This document shows positions 17,249 through 25,999 of a stretch of 64,000 nt of DNA, piece by piece. Position 1 is the first letter of the stretch. Every line of letters starts with the position of its first letter. The stretch lies in contig JBBCJB010000020.1 of NCBI GenBank assembly GCA_037190485.1, positions 62,001 through 126,000 of the forward strand. Reading direction: 5' to 3'. The position numbers and the translations under genes were made by a program. The notes below the pieces were generated by a model. That model was not told the origin of the DNA. It saw only the letters and a program-made list of their open reading frames with translations, and ran no database searches. The stretch is from Parapedobacter sp037190485 (GTDB taxonomy: Bacteria > Bacteroidota > Bacteroidia > Sphingobacteriales > Sphingobacteriaceae).

Positions 17249-18151
17249 CTAGCATGTTTTCATGAATCGAACAAAATCGGCGAATGCTTCCTCCGGCTCA
17301 GGCAGCTCCGGATGCCATAGCTTTTCCCACTCAAAACTGTAATACCCGCTATACCCTTCCGCTTCCAGCAACTGTACCGCGGACGAGATGGGCGCCAACC
17401 CTTGCCCCATCATTGTGTGAATCGGCCCTTTTTCTCCCTTCTTTCCATCTTTAAGGTGCACATGCCTGATGTAACGCGCCAAGTGGCGGTACGCGTGCGC
17501 AGGCGTCTCGTCCGTGGCCACCCACATATTGAAAACATCCCAAAGCAGCCCGACATGCGGATGCGTAACCGCTTGCATGATATGCAGGATATTGTCGGTA
17601 TAGACCACATCGCCGTGGGTTTCGAGCAACACAGCGACGGGCGACCCTCCGGCATACTCACCCAGTTCCCGCAATCCTGAGACAATGCGATCAAGGGTTT
17701 CCTGTTTCTGCTGTTCCTTGGGTAGCTTGTCCGGGAAAACGCGTACATACGGGCAATCCAGCTCAGCGGCCAAATCGATGAATCGCTTGGCTTCATCCAG
17801 CTGCTTCGTCCGCTCACTGCCATCTTGGATGTGCAGGCGGGTCGAAGCGCCGAAACCCACGAAATCAAGCGAAAGATCGGCCATGAGCCGTCGGGTGGAT
17901 CGCCTCGCGGCCGCGTGCTGGAACCCGTTTGCCTTCGTGAGGTCCAATTCGCGCTGCACGCCCCGTAACTCGATGCCCTGGAATCCGTGCGAATGGGCAT
18001 AGTTGGCCGCACGGGGCAAATCCCAATCAGGGCACCCGATGGTCGAGAAGGCCAATTTACGCTTTTGAGGGGCCGATTGAGCGGTCAGGAAAAAGCCAAG
18101 CGAGGCTGCCGCCAGTCCGGCCGTTTTCAGGAATTTTCTTCTATCGGTCAT
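17249..18151 (-). CDS. Sugar phosphate isomerase/epimerase-like TIM barrel, Tat-exported
   Basis: 300 residues. The N-terminus has a twin-arginine motif (RRKFLK) and a hydrophobic core, so it is likely exported folded. The rest is an AP-endonuclease-2/xylose-isomerase-like TIM barrel: FSTIGCPDWDL, HGFQGIELRG, LLETHGDVVYT, GLLWDVFN, HVHLKDGKKG and YSFEWEKLWHPELP supply the Glu, Asp and His ligands of a divalent metal. Relatives isomerise or epimerise sugars, and some act on 3-keto-glycosides. It lies between the two PQQ dehydrogenases and a Gfo/Idh oxidoreductase, spaced by 15 and 63 bp, which supports a role in converting an oxidised sugar. Export of such a protein is notable. Confidence 0.85.
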   Translation of the reverse strand: MTDRRKFLKTAGLAAASLGFFLTAQSAPQKRKLAFSTIGCPDWDLPRAANYAHSHGFQGIELRGVQRELDLTKANGFQHAAARRSTRRLMADLSLDFVGFGASTRLHIQDGSERTKQLDEAKRFIDLAAELDCPYVRVFPDKLPKEQQKQETLDRIVSGLRELGEYAGGSPVAVLLETHGDVVYTDNILHIMQAVTHPHVGLLWDVFNMWVATDETPAHAYRHLARYIRHVHLKDGKKGEKGPIHTMMGQGLAPISSAVQLLEAEGYSGYYSFEWEKLWHPELPEPEEAFADFVRFMKTC

Positions 18152-18166
18152 GCATCATCCAATTCG

Positions 18167-20284
18167 TTAATCCATAAGTGCAAACGCAACGTACTTGTCG
18201 CCAGATTTGGTATTCAGTTTACCTCCGCCACAGGCAATCACGATGTATTGCTTTCCATCGACCATATACGTACTCGGTGTCGCGTATCCGGCGGCGGGCA
18301 GGGCATGCTCCCACAACAATGCCCCCGTGTCCTTGTCGAATGCCCTGATCTTTTCGTCCCTGGTGGCCGCGATGAAGATCAATCCACCCGCGGTGACGAC
18401 CGGACCGCCATAATTGTCCGTTCCCGTAGGGGGGATGCCTTGCAAGGACAACTCCTGGTATTCGCCCAAGACGACCTGCCATCGCCGCTTGCCCGTATTC
18501 AAATCAATGGCCGTCAATGTTCCCCAAGGAGGGCTATTGACCGGATACCCCGCATGATACCAACGATTGTATCCCGTATTGTGGTATGGCACTTCGCTCT
18601 TTCGGCTAACTTGGGCAACCGTCGTCGATTCCTTTACCAATACATACTCCACGATGGCTTTGCGCTCGTTTGCCGATATGTGCCCAAACGGTGGCATCAT
18701 GCCCCGACCGCTTGCCAGCAATTGGTGCACTTCGGGTTCGCGCATTTTCTTGTCCAGATCGATCAATGTAGGGAAAGATCCATCGTGATTGCCTTTGCGG
18801 TCTTCGCCATGGCACGATGCGCAGTACAGGTTATATAACTTTTGCCCACCCATGGCGGCCTTCGGCATTGCCCGGTCTGCCCGCGGCTTCAATGACGTAT
18901 AAACGGGCACCTCCTTGGCCGGCACATAAAGCACCCCGTCAGGATCGGTGGCGGCACCTCCCCACTGTGCCCCGCCGTCTGTGCCGGGGAAGAATATGGT
19001 CATTTTATCGGTGATGGGGATGTACGGGGAACCTGTGCGGGCAGCGCCCAACAACCGACCCAGGGAATCCCGATCCTCCATCAGGAACGACCTTAAATCG
19101 ACTGACGTGAATTGCTGTCGAGTGAAATGTTCGGGCAGTACCGGAACCGGTTGGCTCGGTGCGGGCTGTTCGCCGTCCATCGCGTCAGACGGAAAACTTA
19201 CCTCCTCGATTGGATAAACAGGTTCTCCGGTCACCCGGTCGAAAACGAAGGTATACCCCTGCTTGGTGACCAACGCGACCGCCTTGATTGTCTTTCCGCC
19301 TCGGCTGATCGTGACCAGGTTCGGCGTTGCCGGGGGGTCGCGATCCCAGATATCGTGCCTAACGAGTTGATAATGCCACAACAACCTACCAGTGGACGCG
19401 TCCAATGCCAACAGGCAATTGGAATACAGGTTGTCGCCCAAGCGGTTGCCGCCCCAGAAATCAAAAGCCGCCGAACCGGTGGGTGCGTAGACAATGCCAA
19501 GCTCGCGATCGATGGCCATCCCCATCCAGGTGTTCGCCCCGCCTATCCGTTCCCGTGGGTTCCCGGGACTCCAGGTTTCGTAACCCGCCTGGCCGGGTTC
19601 GGGAATGGTCTTGAATGTCCACACGAGCGCGCCGCTACGAACATCGTACGCCCGGATATCACCCAATAACGCGGTAGCGTTTTCGGCGACGCGCCCACTC
19701 ACGATGATCAGGTCTTTGTATATGGTGTTAGGCGTATTCGACGAGATGAAATCATCCGACCCGGGCCGCCGGATGCCTTCACGGAGATCGATGCGGCCAT
19801 CGGTCCCAAACGTGGTCACGAGTGCGCCAGTTCGCGCATCCAGTGCATGCAACCATCGTCCTGCACCGAAAAAAATGTACGTTTCCTTGCCGTCGGACCA
19901 ATAGGTGACACCGCGGCTCAACGTGCCTTCGGTTCCTTCCAGATCACTTTGCCAGATTTCCTGACCTGTAGCCGCATCGATCGCGAATGCTTGGATAGCC
20001 GCCGAAACGCCATATAAAACCCCATCAACCACGATGGGATTGGCTTGCATCTGCGAACGGCTGCCCGTTGTGTCCGCACCACCGGATGCGTATTGCCAGG
20101 CGACACGTAATCGGGCCACGTTCGTGCGATCGACCTGATGCAGGTTGGCATAGTGGCTTCGTTCGCCATCGCCATGATATTCCGGCCAATCATGCCTTGT
20201 GTCCGGCCCGGACTGGCAGGCCGCCAAGCAAAATAAGCTCCACAGCAGCCCGGCAATGCATTCGAATGGTACTTGGCGCTTCAT
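18167..20284 (-). CDS. PQQ-dependent dehydrogenase with inserted cytochrome c, lipoprotein
   Basis: 705 residues. A lipoprotein signal ends in AACQS (Cys23). An eight-bladed beta-propeller of the membrane glucose dehydrogenase type follows, with HDIWDRD at 310-316 and the PQQ-contacting Lys341 (VTKQGYTFVFDR). A cytochrome c domain is inserted before the last blades, with haem motif CASCH at 488-492 and a candidate axial Met at 529/530. The final blades carry WGTLTAIDLNTGKRRW and NYGGPVVTAGGLIFIAATR. Unlike E. coli Gcd it has no N-terminal membrane helices; the lipid anchor and own haem replace them. It should oxidise an alcohol or aldose outside the inner membrane. ATG at 20284 overlaps the TGA of its paralogue upstream (ATGA). 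Confidence 0.85.
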   Translation of the reverse strand: MKRQVPFECIAGLLWSLFCLAACQSGPDTRHDWPEYHGDGERSHYANLHQVDRTNVARLRVAWQYASGGADTTGSRSQMQANPIVVDGVLYGVSAAIQAFAIDAATGQEIWQSDLEGTEGTLSRGVTYWSDGKETYIFFGAGRWLHALDARTGALVTTFGTDGRIDLREGIRRPGSDDFISSNTPNTIYKDLIIVSGRVAENATALLGDIRAYDVRSGALVWTFKTIPEPGQAGYETWSPGNPRERIGGANTWMGMAIDRELGIVYAPTGSAAFDFWGGNRLGDNLYSNCLLALDASTGRLLWHYQLVRHDIWDRDPPATPNLVTISRGGKTIKAVALVTKQGYTFVFDRVTGEPVYPIEEVSFPSDAMDGEQPAPSQPVPVLPEHFTRQQFTSVDLRSFLMEDRDSLGRLLGAARTGSPYIPITDKMTIFFPGTDGGAQWGGAATDPDGVLYVPAKEVPVYTSLKPRADRAMPKAAMGGQKLYNLYCASCHGEDRKGNHDGSFPTLIDLDKKMREPEVHQLLASGRGMMPPFGHISANERKAIVEYVLVKESTTVAQVSRKSEVPYHNTGYNRWYHAGYPVNSPPWGTLTAIDLNTGKRRWQVVLGEYQELSLQGIPPTGTDNYGGPVVTAGGLIFIAATRDEKIRAFDKDTGALLWEHALPAAGYATPSTYMVDGKQYIVIACGGGKLNTKSGDKYVAFALMD

Positions 20285-22419
20285 CGGTTATTTCCCTCCG
20301 GTAAGGCAAAAGCCACGATCTGGTTGCCCTTGGGCGTACCCAACTTCGTTCCGCCACAAGCGATCACCACATATTGCCTACCATTCACCTCATAGGTGGA
20401 GGGCGTGGCGAATCCTGCTGCGGGCAACTGATGATCCCACAGCAACTCGCCGGTACGCTTGTTGTATGCGCGCATCTTCCCGTCCCGCGTAGCGGCAATG
20501 AACAGCAAGCCTCCGGCCGTAATGACTGGGCCGCCATAGTTTTCGGTGCCCGTGGCCGGGATACCCTTGGCGGATAGTTCGGGGTACTCCCCCAGCACGT
20601 TCTGCCACAGCTTTCTGCCGGTGTTCAAATCGATGGCCGTCAGCGTGCCCCATGGCGGCGCGATGGCCGGGTAACCGTCGCTGTCCAAAAACTTGTTGTA
20701 GCCAGTGGTTTTAAAAGGTATTTGTCCGCGGTCTCCCCGGTCGTTGCCTACAACCCCCATCACTTCCTGTTTCTCATCGCCAAATAGGTAGGCAACGATT
20801 GCATTCCGCTCATCCGGATTTAGGTGCGTGAAGCCCGGCATCATGCCTTTCCCCCCGGCGATGATGCCCCTCAACTCATCGCGGCCCATGCGCTGGGCGA
20901 TGCCTTCGAGTGACGGGTAGCCGCTCAGGTTGTTGCCCTTTAGGTCTGCGCCGTGGCAGCTTCGGCAATTGATGGTGTATAGGCGTTCACCGGCATTCAT
21001 ATGGGCCAACTCATCGCGCCTAGGCGCATCGACCATGGTCAATACCCATGCCATTTCGTTGGCATTGACATAGAGGATGCCCGCCGGATCCACCGCAGCC
21101 CCGCCCCATTCGGCTCCGCCATCAATGCCCGGGAAAACAAGCGTACCTTGCTTGCTGGGCGGGGCATAGTATCCCCGCTTTAGCCCCCGGAATACCTTTT
21201 TCAACGAATCCAAGTCCCTGCTATGGGGATTGAGTTCTTCCTCGTTGAGCTCCTGTCGCGTAAAGGGGGCCGGCAGTTCAACATACGGCTGCGTAGGCCA
21301 GGTGACCTCGCCTGGCAAATCGCTTTGTTCAACGGCCACTTCGGTGATCGGAAACAGCGACTCGCCTGTCTCCCGATCGAATACGAGCACATGGCCTGTC
21401 TTCGTGACCTGGGCTACCGCGTCGACCATCCGTCCTTCGTGTTTCACACGGACGAGGTTTGGCGGGGCGGGAAAATCGCGATCCCAGATGTCATGGTGCA
21501 CGAACTGGTAATGCCACAGCCGCTTGCCGGTGCGCGCGTCTAGCGCCAGCAGGCAATTGGCGAACAGGTTCGCGCCCGCGCGGTTACCGCCGTAGAAATC
21601 AAACGCAGCCGAGCCGGTCGGCACATAAACAATTCCCCGTGCGCGATCCACGGCCATACCAGCCCAATTGTTTACGGCGCCGACACCTTCGTTTTTCCAT
21701 GCGTCTGCAGGCCACGTGTCGTGGCCGAACTCCCCGGGATGAGGGATGGTATGGAATACCCAGGCCAGCGCGCCCGTTCGGATATCGAAGGCCTGGATGT
21801 ATCCAGGTGCGGCATCGGCACTCTCCGCCACGCGCAACGGCATGATGATCAGATCGCCGTATACCGTACCCGGCGTGTTGGATATCACGAATTTGTCTTG
21901 CGCGCCCGCGCCAAGCCCCGCGCGCAGACTCGTCCGGCCCGAATCGCCGAAATGAAGCACCGGGGTCCCGCTGCGGGCGTCAAGCGCATACAGGTGCGGG
22001 CCGGAGGTATACAGGATGCGCTGGTCGCCCTTGCCGTCGCTCCAATGGACCACGCCACGACAGGTGCTGTGCGCGTTCTTCAGGGGTTCGCCATGCCGCC
22101 ACAACTCCTTGCCCGTGGCGGCATCGAGCGCAAAGGCTTGCAATGCGGCCGAAACCGCATACAATACGCCGTCCACGATGATGGGGTTGACCTGCATCTG
22201 TCCGCTATCCGCCACGGCGTATGACCATGCCAGCTCCAACTGCCCGACATTCTGCGTATCGATTTGCAACAGCCTGGAATAATGGTTCCGATCCGGACCA
22301 CCGAGGTATTCCGGCCAGTCGCCGGGGGCGTGCGTGTCGTTGCCAGCGCGGGAGCAGGAAGATAACATCCATCCAATGCTGGTAATACCGGTCAGGAGAA
22401 AAATTGCTGTTTTGCGCAT
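20281..22419 (-). CDS. PQQ-dependent dehydrogenase with inserted cytochrome c, lipoprotein (paralogue)
   Basis: 712 residues. Lipobox LSSC with Cys22. The domain plan is the same as in the downstream gene: PQQ propeller with HHDIWDRD at 308-315, Lys340 in the QVTKTGHVLVFDRE stretch, inserted cytochrome c with CRSCH at 485-489 and methionines in GKGMMPGF, then the closing propeller blades. The two proteins are clearly paralogues, but differ along their whole length, so this is an old duplication or two different substrate specificities rather than a recent copy. The downstream paralogue starts within its stop codon. PQQ must be made elsewhere or scavenged: no pqq synthesis gene is in the window. 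Confidence 0.85.
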   Translation of the reverse strand: MRKTAIFLLTGITSIGWMLSSCSRAGNDTHAPGDWPEYLGGPDRNHYSRLLQIDTQNVGQLELAWSYAVADSGQMQVNPIIVDGVLYAVSAALQAFALDAATGKELWRHGEPLKNAHSTCRGVVHWSDGKGDQRILYTSGPHLYALDARSGTPVLHFGDSGRTSLRAGLGAGAQDKFVISNTPGTVYGDLIIMPLRVAESADAAPGYIQAFDIRTGALAWVFHTIPHPGEFGHDTWPADAWKNEGVGAVNNWAGMAVDRARGIVYVPTGSAAFDFYGGNRAGANLFANCLLALDARTGKRLWHYQFVHHDIWDRDFPAPPNLVRVKHEGRMVDAVAQVTKTGHVLVFDRETGESLFPITEVAVEQSDLPGEVTWPTQPYVELPAPFTRQELNEEELNPHSRDLDSLKKVFRGLKRGYYAPPSKQGTLVFPGIDGGAEWGGAAVDPAGILYVNANEMAWVLTMVDAPRRDELAHMNAGERLYTINCRSCHGADLKGNNLSGYPSLEGIAQRMGRDELRGIIAGGKGMMPGFTHLNPDERNAIVAYLFGDEKQEVMGVVGNDRGDRGQIPFKTTGYNKFLDSDGYPAIAPPWGTLTAIDLNTGRKLWQNVLGEYPELSAKGIPATGTENYGGPVITAGGLLFIAATRDGKMRAYNKRTGELLWDHQLPAAGFATPSTYEVNGRQYVVIACGGTKLGTPKGNQIVAFALPEGNNR

Positions 22420-22463
22420 TTAATCTATCAAACTTTATTTTTGCTTCTTGCTACTCATGTACT

Positions 22464-23792
22464 TCACTGCACGAATTCGAGATCGACGTATTCCGCCCGA
22501 TCTTCCCGCGTCCGCTTCGCGACAACGACATTCTTCAAAATAACGGTCCCGATCGGTTTGCCTGGAACACCCACCAATGACCAGCCCGCACCGCCGACAG
22601 ACCGGGCTTGGATATTCTCAAAGGTAAGGTGATCGAAATCTGGCGGGAAATTCCCTCCACGGTACCCATGGTAATCCAATTGGATGCGGATAGCGGCCTC
22701 TCGACAGCTATCAATGGTTAGGTTACGCACCCAAATATTCCTCACATAACCGCCGCGATCCAGGTTGGCCTTGATGTTGGTCGCGTTTCCGGTATTCCTG
22801 ACGGTGCAATGGTCTACCCAAACGCCCTCCACGCCCCCAGACATTTCCGAGCCTATGCATACCCCGTTGCCGACCACCGTCTTCAGGGTACAATTACGCA
22901 CGACTACATTTCGCGTGGCCGGTCGATGCCAAGCGTCCTGATCGCGTCCGGCTTTGAGGGCAATCGCGTCGTCATGGGTATCGATATCGCAATCTTCGAT
23001 CAATACATCCTCACACGAATCGGGATCGATCCCGTCATCGTTTGTAGAACCGGTGCGAATCGTAAGGCCCCGAATCGTGATGTTCTTGGAAAAAACGGGA
23101 TGGATGGTCCAAAATGGACTTTGCCTAGCAGTAAACCCTTCGAGGAGGATGTTTTCGCACTCGAATAGTTCAATAAGCGTGGGGCGAAGCCTATGATTGG
23201 CCCCAAACGTCCGTTGGTCTTCAGGGAGGCCGCTTTCGCCCATTCGCCGTAGGATTTTCTTGTCCGCTTCCTGATCGCGTCCATCGGGCTGTTTCTTCCA
23301 CGCAAACCAGAATTTATCTGCCTGACCATCCAGTACGCCACTGCCTGTTATCGCGATGTTGCGTTGACCGATCGCGTAAACCAGCGGCGAATAGTTGTAA
23401 CAAACGGTTCCCTCCCACCGCACCTTCACCAGCGGCAGGTAATCAGCCGGGTCAGTACCGAAACGAATCACAACCCCTTCAGAAAGGTGAAGATTGACGT
23501 CGGAAAGCAGGCGTATCGGGCCATTGCACAGGTAATCGCCAGGCGAGATGACCACGGTACCACCTTGCTGGCGATGACACGTTTCGATGGCCTTGTTGAC
23601 GGCCTGTTGGAAACCGGATGACGCCGTATCGCGTGGCCCAACCGCGAATGCTCGATCCGCAAAAACCGGGGGTTGGATACGTGCGAGCACGCCATTGACT
23701 TGATTCCGGAAGGTTTCTTCCCGATGGCTGACCATGCCGCAAGACGCCAAGAGCACAAAAAAGGACAAAAGTCCTTGCATGGACCATTTCAT
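22464..23792 (-). CDS. GH28 polygalacturonase-type lipoprotein
   Basis: 442 residues. ATG at 23792 overlaps the upstream TGA (ATGA); ATG at 23801 is an alternative. A lipoprotein signal ends in LLASC (Cys18). The body is a right-handed parallel beta-helix with the GH28 active-site pattern: NDDGIDPD at 251-258, the catalytic pair in THDDAIALK (274-275), VGNGVCIGSEMSGG at about 307-320 and an IRIQ motif near 365 in the place of RIK. GH28 enzymes hydrolyse galacturonides of pectin (homogalacturonan or rhamnogalacturonan, endo or exo). The lipid anchor suggests an outer-membrane or periplasmic location. Overlap with the esterase gene suggests that they are made together. Confidence 0.9.
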   Translation of the reverse strand: MKWSMQGLLSFFVLLASCGMVSHREETFRNQVNGVLARIQPPVFADRAFAVGPRDTASSGFQQAVNKAIETCHRQQGGTVVISPGDYLCNGPIRLLSDVNLHLSEGVVIRFGTDPADYLPLVKVRWEGTVCYNYSPLVYAIGQRNIAITGSGVLDGQADKFWFAWKKQPDGRDQEADKKILRRMGESGLPEDQRTFGANHRLRPTLIELFECENILLEGFTARQSPFWTIHPVFSKNITIRGLTIRTGSTNDDGIDPDSCEDVLIEDCDIDTHDDAIALKAGRDQDAWHRPATRNVVVRNCTLKTVVGNGVCIGSEMSGGVEGVWVDHCTVRNTGNATNIKANLDRGGYVRNIWVRNLTIDSCREAAIRIQLDYHGYRGGNFPPDFDHLTFENIQARSVGGAGWSLVGVPGKPIGTVILKNVVVAKRTREDRAEYVDLEFVQ

Positions 23793-25999
23793 AACATCCA
23801 ATCCCCAAAAAAGTCAACAATCAAGCCTTCGTCATCCGTTTCGGTGCGTATGGCCAGATGGCCGGACACTTCTCCGTACCGCTCCCTTACCACAAGCATC
23901 TCGGCTTCAACGATTTCCGGCAGACATGCCGCGCCGGTTCCGTCCTTTACGTTGGCCAACAATAGTTTTCTCGGCGCCAAGTACGCGGCCAAGTCAGGCA
24001 AATCATAGGCCGTCAATACGGCTGGAATCGCACTTTCTATGTAATCCGATCGATAGTACCGGTGCGATACCAATGAATGGTAAGACACATAGGGCTCCTT
24101 GAGCATGACCCGGGCGATGGCCGGCTCAAACGCGGCGGCATGCAGCAACGTGGGCGCGAGTTCGCCAATGGCGATTCCGGCTACTTCCTCAACGCCTTCC
24201 TGACGCAATAAACCGACGAGTTTGACGGCATCGCTGGCCCGGACGCCCACGATGCTCCGGCCGATAAGCAACGCGCCATACCATACCCGGTAAGACAATT
24301 TCTCCATACGGGTGTGCGTAAAGAAATCGCCTCCCCGCCAATGTCCGGGCCCGGTCTCTCCGGTACCGATGATATCTGGAACCAGCACCATAAAACCTCC
24401 CCGTACCAATGCGACAACCTCCTTGTCTTCCGCTACCGCAGCTTTACCTAACGGCGAAAGGTAAAGGATGGCCTTTCCATTCCGCTTACCTGGTTTGTAC
24501 AATAGGTACGGTATTACGTAATCGCCCTCGCCCTTGATATGGTATTTCTCGATAACGAAACCATCGCGCTGCAGCAGTCCGGATAACACGGGTTTGTCCT
24601 CGTTATCTGGCGGGCGATAACCGGATAACCGCTTGGCTTGCTCAATGACATTGGGCAGATGCACGTCCAGGTTTTGGCGCGATGCATTGAGTCCATCTAC
24701 CAACCGATCCGCGTAACGGGCATTCAGGTTGAATACCGATGCACTATGCAAGGAAGTGGACACCTGACCGGTCTCGGTGACTTGCATTTCCGCATCCGCC
24801 AATAGTGGGATTTCCACCTCCGAGGCATCACCGGGATTTGCCAAGGCCTGCTGGAAAAATGCGTACATGGCTTCTCGATTCTTTTTTGTCGAGGAATGGG
24901 GTGCTACATCCTCCACCATGCGAAATTGGTCGCTTGCGCCGTAGGCATCGTATATGCGTGACACTTCCCGATAGGTGTCGCGCGTACCCTGGATGTTGAA
25001 ATAATCGTTGACGGTGGCAATCAAGAGTGTCGGCTTTGGCGCCCGAACGGCCAAAAAATCCGGTTCGTCTATTCCGCGGGCAATGCCATTGGCCAACGTC
25101 TGCTCCGCGTCGGGCGGTCCCAGTGCCTGCAACAGACGGGTAAAATTGGTGATGTACCCCTCAGGGGCGCTCGCCAGGATACGTTCATCCAATGCGCCGA
25201 TCATGGCGGTCTGCGTACCGCCTCCCGAGCGGCCGGCCATACCGATACGCCCTGCATCCACTTCCGGCCGCTCCACGAGGTAATCTATGGCACGGATACC
25301 ATCCCACATCATGTAGCGCGCCTGCGAACTACCGGTCACGAATGCCTGTGCACCGGGCATGTCGTGCTCGCGGGTGGGCGACCCGACCCGTGACCTACCG
25401 GTCTCATCATCCAGGTATTCCACGCGTTCGCCCTGTCCCACCGGGTCGAACGCAAATACGATGAATCCCTTCTTGACCAGGTTCAATAAAATCCGTTGAT
25501 AGGAACGATAGCCATTCGGTGAATGCCCGCTGCAATAAACGATCGCTGGCGCTTTGCCGGGAAGTCCCTCGGGAATGTAGAGCGATGAGGTGACGTAAAA
25601 TCCAGGCTGCGATTCGAATACGATATGCTCCACTCGAAAATCCTCCTTTTGAACCACGTTCATCGTCTGTGCATTCAACGGTGTTTTTTCGGGGAAAGGT
25701 CCGATGACGTCCAACAGGGTTTCTTTGATCCAGCGTTGCCGTTGCTGCCAATCCGTCAAGGACTCCAGCCCGGCAACCTTCCGGCTACGGCTTTCCAGGT
25801 GACCTGCGGCCTCTGTATACAGGTGCCGGTACAGTGCATTGTCGTCGCTACGCAAAAAAAACCAGGGCCTCAGCACCTCGTATTCCTGTTGGGCCACCGA
25901 CCGCATCGGTTGCACCAAGAACAACAACGCGAACAGTAGCCCGCTCATCGCGGGCATACCGTTCGCTTGCAAAAGACCTCTAATTATTCTCATACGCAT
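23789..25999 (-). CDS. Two-domain alpha/beta hydrolase, acetylxylan-esterase-like
   Basis: 736 residues; start at 25999 overlaps the upstream gene by 20 bp, with other ATGs at 25993, 25957 and 25948. A Sec signal peptide ends near SVAQQ. The first hydrolase domain has a full triad: Ser258 in GRSGGG, Asp332 (TVNDYF) and His368 (VAPHSS). This resembles acetyl-xylan or cephalosporin-C-type esterases. The second domain (about 470-736) keeps the fold outline but has GIAIGE at 608-613 where GxSxG is expected, so the nucleophile is missing and it is probably non-catalytic. The paralogue at 37383-39524 has the same peculiarity. Together with GH28 it likely removes ester groups from a plant polysaccharide. 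Confidence 0.82.
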   Translation of the reverse strand: MRMRIIRGLLQANGMPAMSGLLFALLFLVQPMRSVAQQEYEVLRPWFFLRSDDNALYRHLYTEAAGHLESRSRKVAGLESLTDWQQRQRWIKETLLDVIGPFPEKTPLNAQTMNVVQKEDFRVEHIVFESQPGFYVTSSLYIPEGLPGKAPAIVYCSGHSPNGYRSYQRILLNLVKKGFIVFAFDPVGQGERVEYLDDETGRSRVGSPTREHDMPGAQAFVTGSSQARYMMWDGIRAIDYLVERPEVDAGRIGMAGRSGGGTQTAMIGALDERILASAPEGYITNFTRLLQALGPPDAEQTLANGIARGIDEPDFLAVRAPKPTLLIATVNDYFNIQGTRDTYREVSRIYDAYGASDQFRMVEDVAPHSSTKKNREAMYAFFQQALANPGDASEVEIPLLADAEMQVTETGQVSTSLHSASVFNLNARYADRLVDGLNASRQNLDVHLPNVIEQAKRLSGYRPPDNEDKPVLSGLLQRDGFVIEKYHIKGEGDYVIPYLLYKPGKRNGKAILYLSPLGKAAVAEDKEVVALVRGGFMVLVPDIIGTGETGPGHWRGGDFFTHTRMEKLSYRVWYGALLIGRSIVGVRASDAVKLVGLLRQEGVEEVAGIAIGELAPTLLHAAAFEPAIARVMLKEPYVSYHSLVSHRYYRSDYIESAIPAVLTAYDLPDLAAYLAPRKLLLANVKDGTGAACLPEIVEAEMLVVRERYGEVSGHLAIRTETDDEGLIVDFFGDWML

